Shown here: positions 57,009-64,000 of the stretch, piece after piece
Numbering within the stretch: position 1 is the stretch's first letter
Layout: every line of letters starts with the position of its first letter
Source: Ignavibacteria bacterium
GTDB taxonomy: Bacteria; Bacteroidota; Ignavibacteria; Kapaibacteriales; UBA4661
Length of the DNA: 64,000 nucleotides
Direction of reading: 5' to 3'
Assembly (NCBI GenBank): GCA_013298775.1
Contig: JAAFIV010000021.1
Location: 1 to 64,000, forward strand
Notes under the pieces: generated by a model
Seen by the model: only the letters and a program-made list of their open reading frames with translations
Told to the model about the DNA's origin: nothing
Databases searched by the model: none
Made by a program: the position numbers and the translations under genes

Positions 57009-57839
57009 TTATTGAACTTTAAGAACTGTAAAGGTTGCAGTATCGCTTGCAAAGGCAGTAAATATGCCAAGTCCGCCGCGAACATTGGAAAGCGGCTCAG
57101 AAAGCGTGCGTGAATCCTGCGAGCGAGATTTGTACAAATCCGCATATTCCTTATTGATGCGATACACGTTCACTTGATGCAAACCTGTGTAGCGAATATC
57201 GAAGTCGCGCACGTTGTAGCTTGTGCCTGTTGCAGGTTCGGAAATAATGAAATTAAAGCGAAGAGAATCTGCACGGAGTGAAACCCTCGCCGTATCTATG
57301 CTGGTGAGCGTTGTGTAGAAATACTCCGTGTTCGGATTCTGCCACGAAACCTGCACAGGGTCTTCCAAGCGAGGCGTGGTAAGCGCACCAAATGGCGTGT
57401 TGCGCGTTTCCAGCAACACATACGCACTACGCCGAGAAATACTCACGCCGACGGGCTTGCGCGGAACAGCCGTGCGGGCAGTGGCAGTTTGCTTGAGCGC
57501 AGTTACTTCCAGAAGCAAGGAATCACCGACGTTTGCGAACCATGTGGAGTCGGGAGTTTCATAGTACCCAGCTTTCTGACGAATCGGACGAAGCGTTACG
57601 CGCTCAGTATTTGCGCCACGTTTACGTGTGAGCAGCACCGTTGCATCGCTGATGGGCGCATTCGTGGAATCGTCGCTGCCAACAGCAAAACTTGAAGAAA
57701 TGTACACGTCACGAATCGGCATACCATCGAAGATATACGCTTGCACGACGATTTGCTCGCGCCCCAAAATTGCCGTGGGAGTTTCGGAACATGACACAAG
57801 AACACAGAGCGCGAGAATAAGGATTGATGCAGTTTTCAT
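57009..57839 (-). CDS. DUF4249-type lipoprotein
   Basis: 276 residues. Lipobox ILALCVLVSC then SE. The body fits DUF4249: GREQIVVQAYIFDGMPIRDV, then NAPISDATVLLTRK, YYETPDSTWFANVGDSLLLE and a C-terminal domain with VNVYRINKEYADLYKSRSQD and LSNVRGGLGIFTAFASD. It is the partner lipoprotein of the receptor at 58063-60597 on the same strand, separated by a palindromic element. Confidence 0.85.
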   Translation of the reverse strand: MKTASILILALCVLVSCSETPTAILGREQIVVQAYIFDGMPIRDVYISSSFAVGSDDSTNAPISDATVLLTRKRGANTERVTLRPIRQKAGYYETPDSTWFANVGDSLLLEVTALKQTATARTAVPRKPVGVSISRRSAYVLLETRNTPFGALTTPRLEDPVQVSWQNPNTEYFYTTLTSIDTARVSLRADSLRFNFIISEPATGTSYNVRDFDIRYTGLHQVNVYRINKEYADLYKSRSQDSRTLSEPLSNVRGGLGIFTAFASDTATFTVLKVQ

Positions 57840-57876
57840 GGTTGTTTGATTGTTTAATTGCTTGGTTGTTGAGGTT

Positions 57877-58042
57877 GAAGTTTAGATAAAATTTTGTGAG
57901 CCGCATAAAACCTCACCTTGCACTAAGCCCTCACCCAACCCTCTCCCAGAGGGAGAGGGCTTCAGAACTCGCATAGAATCTTGCGCTTCTCCCTCTGGGA
58001 GAAGGGTTGGGATGAGGGGGCGCAAGAGTTTATCTAAACTTC
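57877..58042. mobile_element. 166-bp palindromic element (MITE-like) in the TonB receptor/DUF4249 junction
   Basis: Ends GAAGTTTAGATAAA and TTTATCTAAACTTC, the same as the composite element at 41146-41510, around a CCCTCTCCC-type core (CCCTCTCCCAGAGGGAGAGG, with partner CTTCTCCCTCTGGGAGAAGG). TGAGGT occurs just outside both ends, possibly a target duplication. No coding capacity. Confidence 0.75.
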
Positions 58043-58062
58043 AATGAGGTCTTGTTGGTATT

Positions 58063-60597
58063 CTAAAACTCAATCTGCACGAACAACGTCGGTGTAATTC
58101 CTAAGCTCGTAACTTCTGTAATCAGCACGGGCGACGTTGAAAAATCATATCGGTAATAGCTCACATTTTTGCGATTGTACACGTTAAAAACCGACAGCCC
58201 CGCCAGCATTTGCAATGCCTCTCCGGGTTCGGAGATTTTTTTTGTGAGGCTCACATCCAAGCGGTGAAAGGCAGGAAGCCGATTACCATTTTTCTCGCCA
58301 ACGTGAACATAGCTTTCGCTCATATCACCCAATAAACCAAGCGTATATTGGCTGACGGGCGCAGTAAATGGTCGTCCAGAGCCATAAATGAACGTGCTGG
58401 AAAGTTTCCAATCATCCCCCAAATCCGCACTCAAAATCGCCTTCAGTTCATGTGTTTGGTCTTGCGCGGCGGGAAAGGGATTGGCATTGATTTCGGGGAA
58501 ATAGCTTTCGGTGCGCGAAAGTGTGTAGCTTATCCAGCCTGTCAGCCAGCCTGTTTTCTTCTGCAACAGCACTTCCAGACCGCGTGCAGAGCCATTTCCT
58601 TTGAAGAAACTGTACTGTTCATCGGCATTGCGGCGAAGGCGTTGGCTAAATTCTACTACGTCGTATAATTGCTTGTAATAGGCTTCCACATCCAAGAGCC
58701 AGCCGCCGTTTTGGAGCGTAAATCCAGCAATAAAGTGATTGGCTGAAGATGGCGTAAGCACTGCATCGGAGAGCTTCCAAAAGTCGCGGCTCCCTTCGGT
58801 TAAATTCTCATTCACAATCCGATTCACATACTGATAATACCGCCCTACTGCACCTTTCACGGCAAATTCTGGCGAAATTTCATAGCGAATAGAAGCACGA
58901 GGCTCAAGGTACGCCTGCCCCGTGATGGTGTAGTGCGAAAGACGCAGACCGCCCGTAATATCAAGGTTCGGGAGTGCTTGCCACGTATCTTGCGCGTACA
59001 ACGACGTTTGCAACCCTTCATCATTCACGCGAAACGTGTCGGCGGTCGAGCGAAAAGGCGTGCTGAAAAGGCGCGAATAACTCGACCCAAGCATGGAAGA
59101 TTGCAAGCCGAACTTCAACTGATGATTTTGCTCAATTTGCCATTCGTTATCAATCCGCAAAGACGCATCGTAGGTGAGGTTCTGCTCATTCGAGCCGATG
59201 CGAGGCTGGTTTGCATCGGTGGAAGCACGTTCATTTTTGAAAACATAACTGCTGGAATACTGCGAAAATGAGCCAACAACCGTTGTGTACAAGCCTTCGA
59301 CGTTATCCCACGAATGAAACCATTTTGCACTTGCACCGAGATTTCCTTGCAAATTTTTATCGGTAATTTTCGGAAGATTTGCGGGATTAAATCGCCCACT
59401 TCCAGCACCCGGAAATCCCGCCGGAAGCTGGATATTGCTGAAGTCGAGCGAGTTATCAATTTCATCGGAACTGGAAAACCACGAGACCGAGAGAATATCA
59501 CGTGGCGTGATATTGTAGGTAAATTTTGCATTCAAATCGTAGAAGTAGGAATCAGGAGTGCTTTGTGCGATAAAGGCTGGAAGACCGCGCCCAGTGCCGC
59601 CTCCAAGCGTTCTGGATGATTGCTGCTGGTCAGTAATTGCCTTCGAGAGCGCGTCGTAGCTGAAAAGTTTGTACGAGCGGCGAAAAGCTACCAGCAAATT
59701 TCCTTTGTCCGTAATCGGTGCTTCGATAGTGCCAGAAAGACTGATGAGGTTCGCATTGATAGAGCCGTGAATCCCATCGCTCCGCCCTGTCTTGCCCGTC
59801 AATTCTACCACGCTGGAGAGTCGCCCGCCATACATTGCGGGAAATCCACCTTTGTAAAACTGCACATCTTTCACGGCATCGGGATTGAACGCGCTGAAAA
59901 ATCCAAAGAAATGGTCCACGTGATAAATGGTCATTCCATCGAAGAGAACCAAGTTTTGGTCGGGTGTTCCGCCACGCACGAATAGCCCCGACGTGCCGTC
60001 GTTTGTGCCACTAATGCCTGGAAGCAGTTGCAACGAGCGAAAAACATCAGGCTGCCCGATACTTGGCAAAGATTGAAATTGTTTCGGTGAAATGGTTGTC
60101 AAACTCGGTGTTTTCTCGGCTTTCACAAAGGTTTCTTGTTCGGCAGTTACTTCCACACGTTTTGTTTTGATGTCGGCTGAAAGCATGGTAACAACAAGGT
60201 TTTGCATTTTTGTCGTGCGGGGATTTACATCCAGAACCGCTTGTTTATAGCCCAAATGCTGGACAACAAGTGTACACGCGGAGTCTGGCAAGCCCATTAC
60301 GGTAAACAACCCTTCAGCATTAGTGCGGGTTCCGAGCTTTGTTCCCTTTACAGAAACACTTGCAAATGGAATCCGCTCGCCGCCTTGGTCTTTCACTACA
60401 CCGCTCACGCGCACAGTATTGATGCCAGCTTTCGGCATTTCTGTTTGTGCCATTGCGAGAGAGGAAAGTGCAAAAAAGAGAAAAAAGGAATGGAACAAGA
60501 GCGAGCGAAAAAATGACAAGCGCACGAGAAACGAAAACTGTCTCAAAGGCTCATAAAATCTTGCTTGCACGGCGTTCAATGCGTGAATTTTATTCAT
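58063..60597 (-). CDS. TonB-dependent receptor with carboxypeptidase-regulatory-like domain
   Basis: About 844 residues from the Met at 60597, which precedes a long charged leader and a hydrophobic stretch (FHSFFLFFALSSLAMAQ); a later start near the signal sequence is possible. The regulatory-like domain (about 65-145; FASVSVKGTKLGTRTNAEGL), plug (GLFVRGGTPDQNLVLFDGMT, GGFPAMYGGRLSSVVELTGK) and barrel with an aromatic end (LGITPTLFVQIEF) are complete. It is of the same PDQNL class as 52727-55072. First gene of a unit with the DUF4249 lipoprotein at 57009-57839. Confidence 0.92.
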   Translation of the reverse strand: MNKIHALNAVQARFYEPLRQFSFLVRLSFFRSLLFHSFFLFFALSSLAMAQTEMPKAGINTVRVSGVVKDQGGERIPFASVSVKGTKLGTRTNAEGLFTVMGLPDSACTLVVQHLGYKQAVLDVNPRTTKMQNLVVTMLSADIKTKRVEVTAEQETFVKAEKTPSLTTISPKQFQSLPSIGQPDVFRSLQLLPGISGTNDGTSGLFVRGGTPDQNLVLFDGMTIYHVDHFFGFFSAFNPDAVKDVQFYKGGFPAMYGGRLSSVVELTGKTGRSDGIHGSINANLISLSGTIEAPITDKGNLLVAFRRSYKLFSYDALSKAITDQQQSSRTLGGGTGRGLPAFIAQSTPDSYFYDLNAKFTYNITPRDILSVSWFSSSDEIDNSLDFSNIQLPAGFPGAGSGRFNPANLPKITDKNLQGNLGASAKWFHSWDNVEGLYTTVVGSFSQYSSSYVFKNERASTDANQPRIGSNEQNLTYDASLRIDNEWQIEQNHQLKFGLQSSMLGSSYSRLFSTPFRSTADTFRVNDEGLQTSLYAQDTWQALPNLDITGGLRLSHYTITGQAYLEPRASIRYEISPEFAVKGAVGRYYQYVNRIVNENLTEGSRDFWKLSDAVLTPSSANHFIAGFTLQNGGWLLDVEAYYKQLYDVVEFSQRLRRNADEQYSFFKGNGSARGLEVLLQKKTGWLTGWISYTLSRTESYFPEINANPFPAAQDQTHELKAILSADLGDDWKLSSTFIYGSGRPFTAPVSQYTLGLLGDMSESYVHVGEKNGNRLPAFHRLDVSLTKKISEPGEALQMLAGLSVFNVYNRKNVSYYRYDFSTSPVLITEVTSLGITPTLFVQIEF

Positions 60598-60824
60598 AAC
60601 GAACAATGAAAAATGAAGTATTCTAAAATTGTCTGATGCAAAACTACGTCGTAAAGCAAAGCAAGTTGTTAAGAGCTTGTTAAGGACTTGTCAATTTGGT
60701 GTTAAATGCGAAAATGGCTTGGTTATGCGGTTTTGAAGAGATATTTTCGTGCAGGTGAAAGTAATCTTTCAAGCAGGAGTTGAAAGGTTCTTTGGTTACA
60801 GAATCATTTTTTGCTCGGAGTTGT

Positions 60825-62690
60825 ATGCCCAAAACCCTGATAAAATCACGCCTTGTCTGGCTCACGCTGTTGTTACTCGGTATCGTCCCCGTGCTAGCAG
60901 TGCTGCAATGGCAATGGATTGACGACCTGACAAAGCGAGAAGAAGAACGCCTCCAAAGCACACTACAAGTGGCTTCGGTACAACTTTCGTTCAGTTTTAA
61001 TCAACGATTGATACAGGTACAACAGGCATTTTCATCAGTAGAGCCATCATGGAATACTACTGATGAAGCCCGTAAAAACTCGCGTTCAGACCTTGTTGTG
61101 TTTTCTGAACTTGCACGAAATGAATGGGAAGCATGGAAAGAAAATCCTGATGTTGCGCTTGTAGAAGGTCTGTACTACGCGCTTCCGCCGAAAAGTTTGG
61201 AAGAAAACTGGCGTGTAACCCGCTTTGATACAGCAACTGGAAAGCTCGTGCTATCGGAAGAAAATCTTGCAGAACGCTTCGACCTTGATTTTGACTTCAT
61301 GCCGCCGATATCCCGCGTGGTTGGTGGCTTACAGGCAATAGTCATTCCGATTGTTTTCTCGGATGCGGATGGTGAACACTCGCCCAAAGCCTCATCAATT
61401 CAAGATGTAGAAGACTTTGACGACCCAATGATGTCCATGATGATGAATGAAACCGTATATGCAATCGTCATTCTGAACAAAAACTATCTTCAAACCCAGC
61501 TTTTTTCCGCCCTCTTGAACGACCATTTTACGCCACATGGTGTACAAGGTATAGAATACGACTGTGGCATTCTTTGGAAGAAAAACTCTGAAAGCCCGTC
61601 AAAACTTGTGTGCAGTAGCCATCCTGCGCTCAAGGCAGAAGAATTGCAACAGAATTCATTTATTTTGCCAGTTGGTTTTTTACCACCGCGACCGAATAGT
61701 CGCTTTGCACGCATGATGAACTCACGTGGAGCATCCATGCCGCCTGCAAGTCTTTTTATTGCCGGAAAAATGACGATGAGCAATGTCGTGGGAATGTTGG
61801 CTTCGGCGGGTGTAGATTCAACAATTGCACGCAAACTTTTCGGCGGAATGGAGCTGCGAGCGCAGTATAAACCCAATGCGTTGCAAAACGAGATTTCACG
61901 CCTTCGCTGGCGAAATTTAGCACTCAGTTTCGGTGCGCTTGTCCTCTTGGGAGCGGGATTGGTGCTGGTTGTGATGACCGTTTCACATTCGGAACGCCTC
62001 CAACGCCAGCAAATGCAGTTCGTGGCAGGGATTTCGCATGAATTTCGCACACCGCTTGCTGTCCTCAGTTCCGCCAGCGAAAACCTTGCAGACGGCATTG
62101 TGACAAGTCCCGAACAAGCGCAACGCTACGGAAAGGTGATGAAGCAAGAAATTACGCGCCTGACGGGCATGGTCGAGCAGACGCTGAGTTTTGCAGGGAT
62201 TCAAGCAGGACGGCACACGATAGAACCTAAGCCAATATCGGTGCAAATGCTCGTAGAACAAGCAATCACGCGGCATCGGGGTTTGCTGAAGGATGAAGCA
62301 TTTTTGCTTACCGTACAGATTCCTCCCAAAACCGCACAAATGCTCGTTCTTGCAGATGCCACGGCGTTAATGACGGTGTTCGATAATTTGATGACGAATG
62401 CGGTGAAATACACGGAGAATCACCGAGAAATACGAATTGATGCGGTCTTGCAGGATGAGGTGATTCAATTTTCCATTCAAGATTTTGGGCGCGGTATAGC
62501 ACCCAATGAAATTGCACACATTTTTGAACCTTTTTTCCGCGCTCAAAGCGTGGTGGATGCTCAAATCCACGGCAATGGCTTAGGTCTGGCGATTGTGCAG
62601 CATATCATCACACAGCACGGCGGCACGATTTCTGCCAAAAGTGAGATTGGAAGCGGTACAACATTTTTATTCACCCTCAAACGCGCATAA
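60825..62690 (+). CDS. Classical two-helix sensor histidine kinase
   Basis: 621 residues from the ATG at 60825 (a GGAG lies 5 bases upstream). N-terminal helix (VWLTLLLLGIVPVLAVL), a periplasmic sensor of about 330 residues, second helix (LSFGALVLLGAGLVLVVMTV), no visible HAMP, HisKA (VAGISHEFRTPLAVLSSASE) and HATPase (NLMTNAVKYTENH; DFGRG; GLGLAIVQHIITQHGGTISA). Unlike the kinases in the left part it does not carry the PTGGEHS tail and ends EIGSGTTFLFTLKRA. It is the partner of the OmpR regulator 162 bp downstream and faces the other direction from the TonB receptor gene. Confidence 0.93.
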   Translation: MPKTLIKSRLVWLTLLLLGIVPVLAVLQWQWIDDLTKREEERLQSTLQVASVQLSFSFNQRLIQVQQAFSSVEPSWNTTDEARKNSRSDLVVFSELARNEWEAWKENPDVALVEGLYYALPPKSLEENWRVTRFDTATGKLVLSEENLAERFDLDFDFMPPISRVVGGLQAIVIPIVFSDADGEHSPKASSIQDVEDFDDPMMSMMMNETVYAIVILNKNYLQTQLFSALLNDHFTPHGVQGIEYDCGILWKKNSESPSKLVCSSHPALKAEELQQNSFILPVGFLPPRPNSRFARMMNSRGASMPPASLFIAGKMTMSNVVGMLASAGVDSTIARKLFGGMELRAQYKPNALQNEISRLRWRNLALSFGALVLLGAGLVLVVMTVSHSERLQRQQMQFVAGISHEFRTPLAVLSSASENLADGIVTSPEQAQRYGKVMKQEITRLTGMVEQTLSFAGIQAGRHTIEPKPISVQMLVEQAITRHRGLLKDEAFLLTVQIPPKTAQMLVLADATALMTVFDNLMTNAVKYTENHREIRIDAVLQDEVIQFSIQDFGRGIAPNEIAHIFEPFFRAQSVVDAQIHGNGLGLAIVQHIITQHGGTISAKSEIGSGTTFLFTLKRA

Positions 62691-62718
62691 AATCAAGAAA
62701 CTTTACCTTACACAAATC

Positions 62719-62818
62719 ACCCTCACCCAACCCTCTCCCAGAGGGAGAGGGCTTCAGAACTATCTCCAATTAACCCTCGCCCTTTGGGAGAGGGTCTCGC
62801 GGAGCGAGGGGTGAGGGC
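62719..62818. repeat. CCCTCTCCC-type palindromic repeat
   Basis: Arms CTCACCCAACCCTCTCCCAG and CTTTGGGAGAGGGTCTCGCG, between the kinase stop and the regulator start. It probably forms a hairpin in the shared transcript. Confidence 0.7.
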
Positions 62819-62852
62819 GGCTTAGAAGTGTACATCACGTAACCAAACAACC

Positions 62853-63539
62853 ATGAAAAAACTTCTCCTCATTGAAGACGACGCGGGACTCGTGTTCACG
62901 CTCACCGACCGCTTTCTTTCGGCTGGATACAGCGTAGAGACTGCCTTAGACGGCAATGCTGGTCTCGCACAAGGCTTGCAGAATATCGTTGATTGCATCA
63001 TTCTGGACGTGATGATGCCCGGCAAAAATGGCTTCGATGTGTGCCGCGAACTGCGTCAGAAGGGCGTATTTACGCCAATCCTGATGCTGACAGCACGCGG
63101 ACAAACCGACGACAAAGTAACGGGCTTAAAACTCGGCGCAGATGATTATTTGACAAAGCCTTTTGAAGCGGCGGAACTCCTCGCTCGGATAGAAGCTCTC
63201 ATGCGACGTGCCGAGCAGAAAGCTCAGAAAGCGCATCCCATTTACGAATTTGGTGATGTGCGTGTGGATGTGCGTGGAATGACCGTTTTCAGGAATGGTA
63301 CAGCATTGGAGATGTCGGCAAAAGAATTTCAATTGCTGCAATACCTCATTGAGCAAGAAGGTAAGACGCTTTCACGGGATGAGATTTTGAATAATGTGTG
63401 GGGCTACGATTCTACGCCGACCACCCGCACGGTGGATACACACGTGGCATGGCTGCGTCAGAAACTCGAACCCAATCCGCCAGAGCCGCGCTATATCTTG
63501 ACGGCGTATGGTGTGGGATATAAATTTGCAGGGGAATAA
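62853..63539 (+). CDS. OmpR/PhoB-type response regulator
   Basis: 228 residues. Receiver with LLLIEDDAGLV, phospho-acceptor Asp52 (ILDVMMPGKNG), Thr80 and Lys102 (YLTKPFEAAEL). A winged-helix DNA-binding domain (about 130-226; LEMSAKEFQLLQYLIEQEGK, TRTVDTHVAWLRQKLEP, YILTAYGVGYKF) is complete. Partner of the sensor kinase just upstream. It is a normal two-component pair, in contrast with the orphan kinases of the left region. Confidence 0.95.
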   Translation: MKKLLLIEDDAGLVFTLTDRFLSAGYSVETALDGNAGLAQGLQNIVDCIILDVMMPGKNGFDVCRELRQKGVFTPILMLTARGQTDDKVTGLKLGADDYLTKPFEAAELLARIEALMRRAEQKAQKAHPIYEFGDVRVDVRGMTVFRNGTALEMSAKEFQLLQYLIEQEGKTLSRDEILNNVWGYDSTPTTRTVDTHVAWLRQKLEPNPPEPRYILTAYGVGYKFAGE

Positions 63540-63555
63540 GACAAGAATATATTCA

Positions 63556-64000
63556 ATGAAGAAGCGTATGCACAATTCTGAATCTTTCAACGCAAACAAC
63601 CACGAAGACCGTAAAACCCGCATCAATGCTCTCAAAGAAGCACACAAGCAGCGTACAATGGTAGGTAGTATTCAATCAGTAACAGATAAACTGTCGAGCC
63701 TGAATGCCGCATATTCACTTCTGTTGCCGAGTGAGACAGGGTACGATGCGCCATTATCTTGGATTGAAGAGCATTTCACAACAAATTCATCGCACATTCT
63801 CTGGGATAATGTTGAACACGCGCAGTTGTATTCATGGGACAATGATGTGAGTTTGCAGCAAGTATTGGTCAGGCTTACAGAAGATGCACGATTAGAGAAA
63901 AGCGAGGAAGTAATGATTGTTTTCGGGAACGGTAAGCCACACGTTTACTTGGTGTTCGGCGCGGTTGTTTCTGTTATTTGCGAGGTAAGCGAACTTGAGA
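63556..64000 (+). CDS. Protein of unknown function, 3' part outside window
   Basis: Open from the ATG at 63556 for 148 codons to the window edge, with the start 16 bp after the regulator stop. It begins MKKRMHNSESFNANNHEDRK and contains LSWIEEHFTTNSSHILWDNV and MIVFGNGKPHVYLVFGAVVS. No signal peptide or membrane helix; no family recognised. The position suggests co-transcription with the two-component pair. Confidence 0.6.
   Translation, partial: MKKRMHNSESFNANNHEDRKTRINALKEAHKQRTMVGSIQSVTDKLSSLNAAYSLLLPSETGYDAPLSWIEEHFTTNSSHILWDNVEHAQLYSWDNDVSLQQVLVRLTEDARLEKSEEVMIVFGNGKPHVYLVFGAVVSVICEVSELE

Noticed and set aside
60825-62690. Member of the tail-sharing kinase family
   Set aside because: Its end reads EIGSGTTFLFTLKRA and lacks the PTGGEHS loop; it is an ordinary kinase with its own regulator.

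Overview
This 64 kb window is chromosomal DNA of moderate GC from a Gram-negative bacterium, most likely of the Bacteroidota / Chlorobiota-Ignavibacteriota group. The grounds are: three TonB-dependent receptors with carboxypeptidase-regulatory-like N-termini, two of them paired with DUF4249 lipoproteins; a secreted protein with a type IX (Por) sorting tail; TPR and 7TMR-DISM sensor kinases; and few clear Shine-Dalgarno sequences. No tRNA, rRNA, phage, integrase or CRISPR was seen.

Region 1 (1-30.8 kb, all minus strand) is a dense array of twelve histidine kinases: one REC-kinase, five TPR kinases (one with two PAS domains), three 7TMR-DISM kinases, two polytopic-membrane kinases and one with an unrecognised sensor. 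A partial TPR protein at the left edge may be another. Within the array lie a UDP-glycosyltransferase, two overlapping genes for related exported proteins of unknown function, and a membrane protein resembling the Pyr4/PaxB terpene cyclases. One further TPR kinase (38.6-41.0 kb) and a kinase remnant (35.0-35.26 kb) lie outside the main block. Nearly all share a closely similar 3' end, from a PTGGEHS motif to GATFIVELP, although their sensor halves are unrelated.

Region 2 (31-49.5 kb) is mixed: an imelysin-like/MauG dihaem lipoprotein, a PhoX-like (DUF839) lipoprotein, a TonB receptor, a repeat-built propeller-like protein, a small lipoprotein, a DUF4436 membrane protein followed by a flavin amine oxidase, an orphan NarL/FixJ response regulator, and secreted proteins. 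Region 3 (49.5-60.6 kb) holds a chemoreceptor, two TonB receptor/DUF4249 pairs and a phosphate-binding-like protein with a porin. Region 4 (60.8-64 kb) is a classical sensor kinase/OmpR regulator pair and a truncated unknown gene.

Most larger intergenic spaces hold palindromic or tandem repeats: at least six families of miniature inverted-repeat sequence, including an 89-bp MITE with two copies, each flanked by a 3-bp target duplication and each with a recognisable empty site (a kinase tail and a 16-bp tandem repeat). The main themes for follow-up are the exchange of kinase 3' ends, orphan kinases far outnumbering response regulators, the terpene-cyclase-like protein between two kinases, and the paired exported proteins between 7TMR-DISM kinases.
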